64,000 bases of DNA from Hyphomicrobiales bacterium 4NK60-0047b (GTDB lineage Bacteria; Pseudomonadota; Alphaproteobacteria; Rhizobiales; HXMU1428-3). The number at the start of each line of letters is the position of its first letter. Position 1 is the first letter of the stretch. Where the stretch lies: the NCBI GenBank assembly GCA_040367435.1, contig BAABWY010000003.1, positions 310,001-374,000 on the forward strand, in the 5' to 3' direction. The notes beneath the pieces are model-generated. The model was given only the letters and a program-made list of their open reading frames with translations, was not told the DNA's origin and ran no database searches. Below are positions 54,115 through 61,847 of this stretch, one piece after another. A program made the translations under genes and the position numbers.

Positions 54115-55398
54115 TCACCTAAACTCCTCAGATAAATCAACACAGCCGGGGCTCAATGGGTAGACATCAATGACTTCACCTTTATCGAGAGCATAATCAT
54201 TTTCTTTAAATACAGCCCAGCAATTTGCTTCCAGCAGTGGGTGGGTTTTAAAAGATTCCTGACCATCTAAAACATCAACAACCAACTCGGCTTCAGCTGT
54301 GACTGACACTTTAGATTTTGCGAAGAAATGAAAGTCATGATTTTTCGTTACCCGCCTATTTAAACATGCTTTTAAGGGAGCCTCACTTGGCATGGATTGA
54401 AGATGGTGTAACAGCGGCAGAACAAAGAAACGCAAACCTACAGCTGCCGAGATCGGATTACCAGATAAGCCAAAATAATGTTTGCCGTTTGAAAAAGTTG
54501 CATAGAGAATTGGTTTTCCAGGCCGTATTGCCACTTTATGGAACTGGATTTCAGCATCTACATCTCTTAGAGCTTCGGGTATGAAGTCATGCCGCCCTGC
54601 AGAAACGCCCCCGGTAGAAATAACTACGTCTGCTTCCTCAATCTCAGTGAGTATTGTTGTTTTAAATTGCTCTATATCATCGGATAGTATTCCAGCGAAT
54701 TTTGTTTTTGCCATTCCACTTTCAGTTAAAGCTGATTTTAAGTATGGCCCGTTGGCATCTCTAATCTGTCCCGATTGCAAGGCAAAAGAGCCATTTGAGA
54801 CCACCTCATTGCCACTACTAAAAAGAGTAACCCGGGGTTTACTAACAACCGAAATTTTATTCTGCCCAACAGCGGAAAGTGCCATTATGGCCGCTGAGGT
54901 TATTTTCCGGCCCTTTTCAACTATAAGATTTTCCGGTTTATAATCCTCTCCCGGCATTCTAATATTAGCTTGTCCATTTAGAGGTTCTTGAAAAGTAACA
55001 ATCGAAGGAAAGTTCTCATCATTCCGGCTTAAGGTTTCAACCTTCTCAACTGGTACGACAGCATCATACCCCTTTGGCACACAAGCCCCTGTCATTATTT
55101 CCCAAGCGCCAACGCCGTCAGATCCGTATAAAATCCCCTCATCTTCTACACAGGTATCACCTGCCATAGTTCGGCCAGCGACTTTCAATTCTATTTTGTT
55201 CTTCAAACTAGCTTCTAACAAATCAGAAGACCGCACAGCAAACCCGTCTACAGCTGAGTTTATAAAAGAGGGAACAAACACTTTAGAACAGATATCTTCT
55301 CCAGCTACACATCCAACGCATTCATCTATTGGTAAAACCGTATTCGATAGCCGTTTCTGTCTTAATATAATATTTTGTGCGTCTTTAAACGAAATCAT
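54115..55398 (-). CDS. moeA: Molybdopterin molybdotransferase
   Basis: A 427-residue MoeA, the enzyme inserting molybdate into adenylated molybdopterin. Landmarks: N-terminal LPIDECVGCVAGEDI, SAVDGFAVR, MTGACVPKGYDAVVPVE, RMPGEDYK, DVVISTGGVSAGRHDFI and KPILYATFSNGKHYFGLSGNPISA. It would supply cofactor for NarG (and NasA). It is preceded by an Fnr-type box and a leader hairpin, and shares a probable transcript with nnrS. Confidence 0.93.
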   Translation of the reverse strand: MISFKDAQNIILRQKRLSNTVLPIDECVGCVAGEDICSKVFVPSFINSAVDGFAVRSSDLLEASLKNKIELKVAGRTMAGDTCVEDEGILYGSDGVGAWEIMTGACVPKGYDAVVPVEKVETLSRNDENFPSIVTFQEPLNGQANIRMPGEDYKPENLIVEKGRKITSAAIMALSAVGQNKISVVSKPRVTLFSSGNEVVSNGSFALQSGQIRDANGPYLKSALTESGMAKTKFAGILSDDIEQFKTTILTEIEEADVVISTGGVSAGRHDFIPEALRDVDAEIQFHKVAIRPGKPILYATFSNGKHYFGLSGNPISAAVGLRFFVLPLLHHLQSMPSEAPLKACLNRRVTKNHDFHFFAKSKVSVTAEAELVVDVLDGQESFKTHPLLEANCWAVFKENDYALDKGEVIDVYPLSPGCVDLSEEFR

Positions 55399-55420
55399 TT
55401 TCCACTTAATCTCTCGCCAT

Positions 55421-55445
55421 CACCAATTGCGAACGGCAATTGGTG
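55421..55445 (-). other. Perfect inverted repeat in the moeA leader
   Basis: CACCAATTGC-GAACG-GCAATTGGTG, 10-bp arms with a 5-nt loop, ends 23 nt before moeA. On the minus strand no U-tract follows, so an operator or RNA structure controlling moeA is as likely as a terminator of the upstream regulator gene. Confidence 0.6.
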
Positions 55446-55521
55446 AATTAATGAAAGACACCAGCTTCCTTTGCAGAAAATCAGCGTCAATCAATTACAG
55501 CATGATTTGAATTGAGAAAAT

Positions 55522-55535
55522 TTGACCAAGGTCAA
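55522..55535 (-). promoter_or_regulatory. Fnr/Dnr-type box upstream of moeA
   Basis: TTGAC-CAAG-GTCAA is a perfect palindrome close to the TTGAT-N4-ATCAA consensus. It sits about 125 nt upstream of moeA, next to the stop codon of the NIT-Crp gene. Confidence 0.65.
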
Positions 55536-57176
55536 TTAAGCAATCTTAATATCATCATCGCTTAAAAACTGAGGGTTAGGACAATCATTCGTATTATGAC
55601 GGGGACAATTTTCCGCAAGGCTATGGTCACAAAATTCACATAACGCTTTTTCATGTGGTAAAATTATCAGGTCATTTTCGATTATAAACCCCTTTTGCTT
55701 TAAGCGTTTTAAAGCGCGAGAGAAGGTCTCTCGCTTCATATTTAAATATGAAGCAATCGTTGTTTTATCATAAGGTAGTTGCAAATATTTTGAATGGTTT
55801 TTCTGATCTAAAGCGACCTTTAATAAAAACCACCCAATTCTTTCATCTACAGTTTTTAACCTAGCAATTTCTATCTGGCGAATTAAGTTTTGTGACCGGT
55901 AGCACATACTGGATAAAAGGTTCACCGCTAGAATATTGTTTTGCTTAACCTGTTCGCGAATAACAGGTGCTGGTAATGATAAGATCGTAGCATCTTCTGA
56001 GACTTGGGCACTCACTGGGAATTTTAAGTTGAGATAAACCGCAGTTTCCATAATGGTATCCCCAGCACTCAACATCTGCAAAATGGCTTCATCGCCGCTA
56101 CTTGTCCCCTTAAATAATTTAATCCAACCTTTTAGGATAATATAAAGACGATTGGCTTGTTCACCTTCTAGAAACAGGAGTTTACCTTTATTAAATTCGC
56201 GAACTTGAGCATGTTGAAAAAGAGACTGAAGCGACGTCCGGGAAAGGCCTGAGAATATTTGCAAAGAATCTATTAGCAGAGCGTGCTTTGCAAAAATATT
56301 GTTAGAATAAGATAATACTGTCTCAATAGACTTTTCATGCTCTAGCTCTTTTCTCTCAGCAGCTATACTGCCTGTTTCTTTTGAGAGTGCACTTGTTTTT
56401 ATAGATGGTATTTCACCGTCCAGAGTGTCTATGAGCTCGTTTAAAATTGTTTGTAAGGCATTTATTTTTTCAGAAATTAAATCGAACCAAGCTTCTGGGG
56501 TTAACTCATATAAAGAAGCCGAATCTGGAGATTGCCTTAAATCATCATGGAGGTGGTCAAGTTTCTGGCAAGCCTCTGTTTCTAATACTTCGAGAATAAT
56601 TCTTTTTTGTTTTTCATTTGCGACAGCTAAAAACGTATTTTGATAATTATTTTGTTCTGAGAGTAGGAATTGCAAACGTTCAACAAATTCTATGTTTTGA
56701 AAACTGTAAGCTGTGAACCCTTTCACCCCGATGGCCCGCTCTAAACCAATACGTTCTTTCCATTGGAGAAACGCATTTAACGCGCTGACAAATGCAGGCT
56801 TCACGCCCTCTATGTTAAGAGCGATTTCGATACAGCTGTTCAACAAAGGACAAATGAGTTCATGTGAATAAAAATTTAAGGAAGCTGAAACACCCAGATC
56901 TTGGTTTCGGAGTTTCTCTCGAACAAGGGCTAGTTCTTCACTTTTATTCAAAATCAGTTTTAGTTTTTTTAAATTTTGATTTTTTAAAGTGCCATCATCT
57001 GACCAACGTCTAATACCACCTGCAAAGACTTTTAAAATTTGGTCTGTTTTTTCGAACTGTGTTTCTATTCGATTGGTAAACAGCTTCCCTTCACTACAAA
57101 GAAGCATGGCACTACACCCTCGCTCTCTTTGTAAATGATGAATAAGATCCCCTATGATATACAGCGCTTCTTTCAT
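55536..57176 (-). CDS. NIT-domain / Crp-Fnr fusion transcriptional regulator
   Basis: A 546-residue protein. Start at 57176, where AAAAGG is well spaced; an earlier ATG at 57197 has none. Residues about 10-250 are helical and match the NIT nitrate/nitrite-sensing domain: LIHHLQRERGCSAMLL, then FTNRIETQFEKTDQIL, and later LQWKERIGLERAIG. Residues about 305-420 form a Crp-type beta-roll (GKLLFLEGEQANRLYIILKGWIKLF, MLSAGDTIMETAVY). The winged helix (about 470-510; DKTTIASYLNMKRETFSRALKRLKQKGFI) has E-T-F-S-R, an Fnr-like reader of TTGA half-sites. The tail holds C513, C516, C524 and C532. Likely a nitrate/nitrite-responsive regulator of the nar, moeA and hemN genes around it. It lacks an Fnr N-terminal cluster. 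Confidence 0.85.
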   Translation of the reverse strand: MKEALYIIGDLIHHLQRERGCSAMLLCSEGKLFTNRIETQFEKTDQILKVFAGGIRRWSDDGTLKNQNLKKLKLILNKSEELALVREKLRNQDLGVSASLNFYSHELICPLLNSCIEIALNIEGVKPAFVSALNAFLQWKERIGLERAIGVKGFTAYSFQNIEFVERLQFLLSEQNNYQNTFLAVANEKQKRIILEVLETEACQKLDHLHDDLRQSPDSASLYELTPEAWFDLISEKINALQTILNELIDTLDGEIPSIKTSALSKETGSIAAERKELEHEKSIETVLSYSNNIFAKHALLIDSLQIFSGLSRTSLQSLFQHAQVREFNKGKLLFLEGEQANRLYIILKGWIKLFKGTSSGDEAILQMLSAGDTIMETAVYLNLKFPVSAQVSEDATILSLPAPVIREQVKQNNILAVNLLSSMCYRSQNLIRQIEIARLKTVDERIGWFLLKVALDQKNHSKYLQLPYDKTTIASYLNMKRETFSRALKRLKQKGFIIENDLIILPHEKALCEFCDHSLAENCPRHNTNDCPNPQFLSDDDIKIA

Positions 57177-57303
57177 AAAAGACCTTTTCTTATACATTTA
57201 AAAACATGATTTTAGGTCTAAAGAGAAACCAATTCATTACAGTATAGGGTAGATAAGAGATTGAGACAATATTAGGAGCCCTCTCTCTATTTTCAGCCGA
57301 GAA

Positions 57304-58596
57304 TTAAACTGCCTGAGAAAAAGAAAATTGTCCTTCTGTTAAATAAGCATCAAACTTTGCAGCTACTTTTCTAAATTGGTGATGCTCTCTTTTGTTCATT
57401 ATAAGAAAACCATCCCTATACTCCACTGTTCCATTTTTAATAAAAGGACTTAGGCTTTTAAGTTCGCTTGCAAATTCATTTGAGCAAACTCTGGTCCTTA
57501 TCCCACACATTATAGACATGATAATATCTCGTCTTTTAATATCATCATCTGAGAGTTCTATACCGCGCGCCACTGGAAAGTTTCCTTCCTCAATTGAAGT
57601 GGCATAGTGTCTATAGTCTGAACTGTTTTGCAAATAGGCTGTTGATAAAGTGGATATTGAAGACACCCCAAAGCCTAATAAGGCGTCGGCTTTATCTATT
57701 GTGTAGCCTTGAAAGTTACGTTGTATTTCTTGTTTTTTTTGTGCGATTGCTAAACTATCATCTGGTTTTACAAAATGGTCTAAACCAATTGAGACATAGC
57801 CGCTCTTTATTAAATAGTCATGTGCGAAATCAAACATTTCTATTCTTAATTCAGGTCCTGGCAGAGCTTCAGATGGGATTAAGTCTTGGTGTTTTTTCAT
57901 CCACGGAACGTGAGCATATCCGAATAGAGAGATACGGTTTGGGTCTAGCTTTACAGCACTATCGATCGTTTTTTTGATGGTATCTAAACTTTGAAACGGC
58001 AACCCATAGATCAGGTCAAAATTGATTTCATTTATGCCAGTGCCTCGTAAACTATCAACGACGTTCTTTACTAATTCAAATGATTGGTGACGATTTATTG
58101 CTCGCTGCACTTGCTCATTAAAGTCTTGAACACCAAGGCTGGCCCTGTTCACACCGCTTTTTGCATAAGCCAATATTTTTTCTTTGCTTACTGTCCTTGG
58201 GTCGATTTCAACTGCTATTTCTGCATCATCTAACACATCAAAGTTTGAGCGAACCACATTCATGAATTTTACAAAATCATTCGGTTCAATGACTGTGGGC
58301 GATCCCCCTCCAAAATGCATATATTTGACTATATGTGCTCCGGAAAGTTTTGATTGCATGGCAATTTCTTGGCTTAACAATTCCATATATTGTTCAATGG
58401 GTTTATAGCCGTTTACAATTTTTGTATGACAGCCACAAAACCAACATAGCTGACGACAAAACGGGATATGAAAATACAAAGATAAAATATCATTTTTCCC
58501 TAATTTTCCCAGCAAGCTTTTAGATGTTTTGCCATCAATGCCTTTATGAAAATTGGGGGCTGTTGGATAACTTGTATACCTTGGAATTTGTTCCAT
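57304..58596 (-). CDS. hemN: Oxygen-independent coproporphyrinogen III oxidase
   Basis: A 430-residue radical-SAM enzyme with the HemN motif FHIPFCRQLCWFCGCHTK (C-x3-C-x2-C for the SAM cluster plus the adjacent Cys) and MHFGGGSPTVIEPNDF. It performs the anaerobic step of haem synthesis. The N-terminus begins at PRYTSYPTAPNF, about 20-30 residues shorter than E. coli HemN. No upstream in-frame ATG was found to extend it. It is divergent from narK with an Fnr-type box in the gap, consistent with induction without oxygen. Confidence 0.92.
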   Translation of the reverse strand: MEQIPRYTSYPTAPNFHKGIDGKTSKSLLGKLGKNDILSLYFHIPFCRQLCWFCGCHTKIVNGYKPIEQYMELLSQEIAMQSKLSGAHIVKYMHFGGGSPTVIEPNDFVKFMNVVRSNFDVLDDAEIAVEIDPRTVSKEKILAYAKSGVNRASLGVQDFNEQVQRAINRHQSFELVKNVVDSLRGTGINEINFDLIYGLPFQSLDTIKKTIDSAVKLDPNRISLFGYAHVPWMKKHQDLIPSEALPGPELRIEMFDFAHDYLIKSGYVSIGLDHFVKPDDSLAIAQKKQEIQRNFQGYTIDKADALLGFGVSSISTLSTAYLQNSSDYRHYATSIEEGNFPVARGIELSDDDIKRRDIIMSIMCGIRTRVCSNEFASELKSLSPFIKNGTVEYRDGFLIMNKREHHQFRKVAAKFDAYLTEGQFSFSQAV

Positions 58597-58652
58597 AAAT
58601 CTGCTCTCTTAATGACTTGAATATTCTATAGCAGTATTTTTTTTCTCCATAT

Positions 58653-58666
58653 TTGACCTAAATCAC
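58653..58666. promoter_or_regulatory. Fnr/Dnr-type box in the hemN-narK gap
   Basis: TTGAC-CTAA-ATCAC matches eight of ten bases of TTGAT-N4-ATCAA. It is centred in the 133-nt gap between hemN and narK, about 60-70 nt from both starts, and can control both. Confidence 0.6.
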
Positions 58667-58729
58667 ATTCATCAACTCAGATCCTGAAATGCTAAGTGCA
58701 GACTAATGGAGACAATCGGAGTTGGATCA

Positions 58730-60187
58730 ATGACAATCAAAGCCGTTACCAAGAATGATCAAATACAAGCTTTAGGCGCTAGTACTTTGGCATTTACAGT
58801 ATGTTTTGCTGTTTGGACAATTTTCTCAATTATCGGAATTCGCATTAAAGCTGAATTGGGCCTCAATGATACTCAATTTGGTATATTGGTCGCCACTCCG
58901 ATCTTAACGGGGTCACTTAGCCGGATTTTTCTCGGTGTTTGGGCTGACCAATATGGTGGTCGCATCATCTTTACTTTTCAGATGCTAGCAACTGCCATTG
59001 CAACTTATTTACTGACCACTGTTTCCACTTATCCGATGTTTTTAATTGCAGCTTTGGGAGTTGGTCTGGCAGGGGGTAGTTTTGCGGTCGGCGTTCAATA
59101 TGTCTCAACCTGGTATTCGAAAGAAACCCAAGGCACTGCGCTTGGTATTTTTGGTGCCGGTAATGTGGGCGCCGCTGTTACCAACTTTGGCGCCCCGGTT
59201 TTACTGGTTGCGATGGGCAATGAATGGCAGGCTGTAGCGCAGATTTACGCTATCGTTGTTGCTGTAACAGCCATCTTATTTTTCCTTTTTACTAAGGATG
59301 ACCCAGCGCTTGCGGAACGTAAAGCTAAGGGCATTGAGCATGTTCCATTTTTAAAACAATTAGAACCATTGAAACAACTTCAGGTTTGGCGGTTTTCTCT
59401 CTATTACTTCTTTGTTTTTGGTGCATTTGTCGCCTTGGCCCTTTGGTTGCCGCGTTACTATGTTGGAGCCTATGGCCTGGAGTTAGGCGCTGCTGGTTTA
59501 TTGGCTGCATGTTATGCGATGCCAGGTAGTATTTTCAGGGCTCTTGGCGGATGGATGTCAGATAAATTTGGCGCCCGCTCAATCATGTATTGGACATTTG
59601 TTGTCTGCGCCCTTTGCACATTTATTATGTCTTATCCGGCGACTGATTATAAAGTTGCTGGCATCAATGGAGACATTGATTTCAATCTCACCATCCCCTT
59701 ATGGATGTTTGTTTCCCTCACAGTTGTGCTTGGTTTCTTTATGTCTCTTGGCAAGGCTGCTGTTTATAAACACATTCCCGTTTACTACCCAAATCATGTT
59801 GGCTCTGTTGGTGGCATCGTCGGGCTTGTTGGCGGTTTGGGTGGTTTCTTCTTACCCATTTCATTTGGCATCATGAATGACCTTGTTGGTGTGTGGACCA
59901 GTTGCTTCATGCTCTTAACTGTCATCATCACCATTGCCTTGGTCTGGATGCACATCTCCATTCAAATTCAAGAACGTGAAAAACATCCTGAATTACGCGG
60001 TCCTAAATATTTGCCTGAGCTTTCAAGTGATGAAGACACCATCATGAGTTACCTCGAGGCACAGGCACTGCAGCAGAGAAGCGAATTGTTAGCTCAAGAG
60101 AGCCAGCAAATGCTGCAGAGGGCTGAGACCTTAAAAAGGCAAAGTGAAGACCTCCTCAAAAAAAGTGAAGACTTAAACCCGGTTTAA
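58730..60187 (+). CDS. narK: NarK1-type nitrate transporter with coiled-coil tail
   Basis: A 485-residue major facilitator protein with 12 predicted helices. The nitrate signature is GIFGAGNVGAAVTNFGAPV, and the second signature GGIVGLVGGLGGFFLPISFGIMND is also present. Start at 58730 (GGAG 9-10 nt upstream) rather than the ATG at 58706. NarK1-type proteins are thought to be nitrate/proton symporters. After the last helix there is a hydrophilic C-terminal extension of about 65 residues with repeated Leu/Glu/Gln/Ser and a probable helical or coiled-coil character, which is not typical for NarK. First gene of narK-narK-narG. Confidence 0.9.
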   Translation: MTIKAVTKNDQIQALGASTLAFTVCFAVWTIFSIIGIRIKAELGLNDTQFGILVATPILTGSLSRIFLGVWADQYGGRIIFTFQMLATAIATYLLTTVSTYPMFLIAALGVGLAGGSFAVGVQYVSTWYSKETQGTALGIFGAGNVGAAVTNFGAPVLLVAMGNEWQAVAQIYAIVVAVTAILFFLFTKDDPALAERKAKGIEHVPFLKQLEPLKQLQVWRFSLYYFFVFGAFVALALWLPRYYVGAYGLELGAAGLLAACYAMPGSIFRALGGWMSDKFGARSIMYWTFVVCALCTFIMSYPATDYKVAGINGDIDFNLTIPLWMFVSLTVVLGFFMSLGKAAVYKHIPVYYPNHVGSVGGIVGLVGGLGGFFLPISFGIMNDLVGVWTSCFMLLTVIITIALVWMHISIQIQEREKHPELRGPKYLPELSSDEDTIMSYLEAQALQQRSELLAQESQQMLQRAETLKRQSEDLLKKSEDLNPV

Positions 60188-60218
60188 CCATCAATCAATG
60201 AAAGGTGGAAACACAATC

Positions 60219-61832
60219 ATGGCAAAAGACTTAACTAACTGGAATCCTGAAGATGAGCAGCAATGGCTGTCATCAGGAAAAAGCATAGCTAACCGAAATT
60301 TATGGATCTCAATTCCTAGTTTATTATGTGGTTTTGCTGTTTGGTTATTTTGGGGCATCATCACCGTTCAAATGCTGAACCTTGGTTTTCCCTTTAGCAA
60401 ACCGGAACTCTTTACATTAATGGCGATTGCAGGTTTATCCGGTGCGACCCTTCGGATACCAAGTTCCTTCTTTATTCGCTTAGCTGGTGGCCGGAATACT
60501 ATTTTTCTAACGACAACTTTGCTCATCCTACCAGCCCTCGGTACTGGCCTAGCTCTTCAAAACCCAGACACGCCTTTATGGCACTTTCAATTGCTTGCTC
60601 TTTTATCTGGCTTTGGTGGCGGAAACTTTGCTTCCTCTATGTCTAACATTAGCTTCTTTTTTCCCAAGAAAGTTCAAGGCTACTCACTCGGGATGAATGC
60701 CGGTTTGGGAAACTTTGGTGTTACCACTATGCAAATTTTAGTGCCCCTTGTTATGACTACAGCCCTCTTTGCCGGGGATGCCATGCTCCTCAAAAATACT
60801 AGTGGCACATTAATTGGTAAAATACCTGTTGGAACAGAAACCTTTATTCAAAATGCTGGTTACATTTGGTTGTGTTTCTTAATTCCACTTTCCATCGCTT
60901 CCTGGATGGGGATGAATAATATTATTGATGAACATGTTTCCCCTAATATTGGTGGCACCTTAAATGCATTTTTCAAAATCATCATTATGCTATCACTCGG
61001 CCTTACCATAGCAGCTCTAGGTTTGTATCTCATGCTTCCGACAAGCGCGAATGGTTCAGGGCTTAATGTTGATAAATTAATCATTCTTCCTCTTGTGGTT
61101 GCTGCCACCGTCTTTGCCTTAAAAATTCTACCTCTTGGCAAAGATTACAAAGACGGGTTAGCTCGCCAATATAAGATCTTCAACAATAAACACACCTGGG
61201 CCATGACGGTTATTTACACCATGACCTTTGGGTCTTTCATTGGCTATTCAGCAGCCCTTGCTCTTTCAATTAAAGTTATTTTTGGTTTTCAGCATTTAAT
61301 GGTCGACGGAGTTTTAACTCACAATACTGCCAACCCAAATGGGCCTTCTGCCCTGATGTATGCTTGGATGGGGCCTTTCATTGGGGCGCTTATTCGGCCT
61401 ATTGGCGGGATGATTGCCGATAAAATTGGCGGCGCTAAAGTCACACAGATCATCTCTGTGATTATGGTCGCTAGCGCTTTGGGTGTTGCTTACTATATGA
61501 AGCAAGCTTATGCCTCTGCGACCCCCGAGCAATTTTTCTGGCCGTTCCTAATCTTATTCCTCATCTTGTTCGCTGCGACTGGTATAGGCAATGGCTCAAC
61601 ATTTAGGACCATTGCAATGGTCTTTGATAAGGAACAGGCCGGCCCCGTTCTTGGCTGGACATCAGCCATTGCTGCGTATGGAGCTTTCTATATCCCTAAA
61701 GTGCTTGGCGAAAACATCAAGGCTGCCACACCTGAATATGCGCTTTACGGTTTTGCTGCCTTTTACACCATCTGCATCATCATCAATTGGTGGTTCTACC
61801 TTCGCAAAAACGCATATGTACAGAACCCATAA
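60219..61832 (+). CDS. narK: NarK2-type nitrate/nitrite transporter
   Basis: A 537-residue major facilitator protein. Start at 60219 (AAAGGTGGAA upstream). Helices cover most of the length; signatures are GLSGATLRIPSSFFIRLAGGRN, GFGGGNFASSMSNISFFFP and GMNAGLGNFGVTTMQ, of the NarK2 class believed to exchange nitrate for nitrite. In some bacteria NarK1 and NarK2 are fused; here they are adjacent separate genes. It lies 15 nt before narG. Confidence 0.92.
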   Translation: MAKDLTNWNPEDEQQWLSSGKSIANRNLWISIPSLLCGFAVWLFWGIITVQMLNLGFPFSKPELFTLMAIAGLSGATLRIPSSFFIRLAGGRNTIFLTTTLLILPALGTGLALQNPDTPLWHFQLLALLSGFGGGNFASSMSNISFFFPKKVQGYSLGMNAGLGNFGVTTMQILVPLVMTTALFAGDAMLLKNTSGTLIGKIPVGTETFIQNAGYIWLCFLIPLSIASWMGMNNIIDEHVSPNIGGTLNAFFKIIIMLSLGLTIAALGLYLMLPTSANGSGLNVDKLIILPLVVAATVFALKILPLGKDYKDGLARQYKIFNNKHTWAMTVIYTMTFGSFIGYSAALALSIKVIFGFQHLMVDGVLTHNTANPNGPSALMYAWMGPFIGALIRPIGGMIADKIGGAKVTQIISVIMVASALGVAYYMKQAYASATPEQFFWPFLILFLILFAATGIGNGSTFRTIAMVFDKEQAGPVLGWTSAIAAYGAFYIPKVLGENIKAATPEYALYGFAAFYTICIIINWWFYLRKNAYVQNP

Positions 61833-61847
61833 ATCGAGAGAAATATC

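Noticed and set aside
54318-54943. Two overlapping plus-strand frames of 88 and 120 codons across moeA
   Set aside because: They are opposite-strand shadows of a well-conserved MoeA gene.
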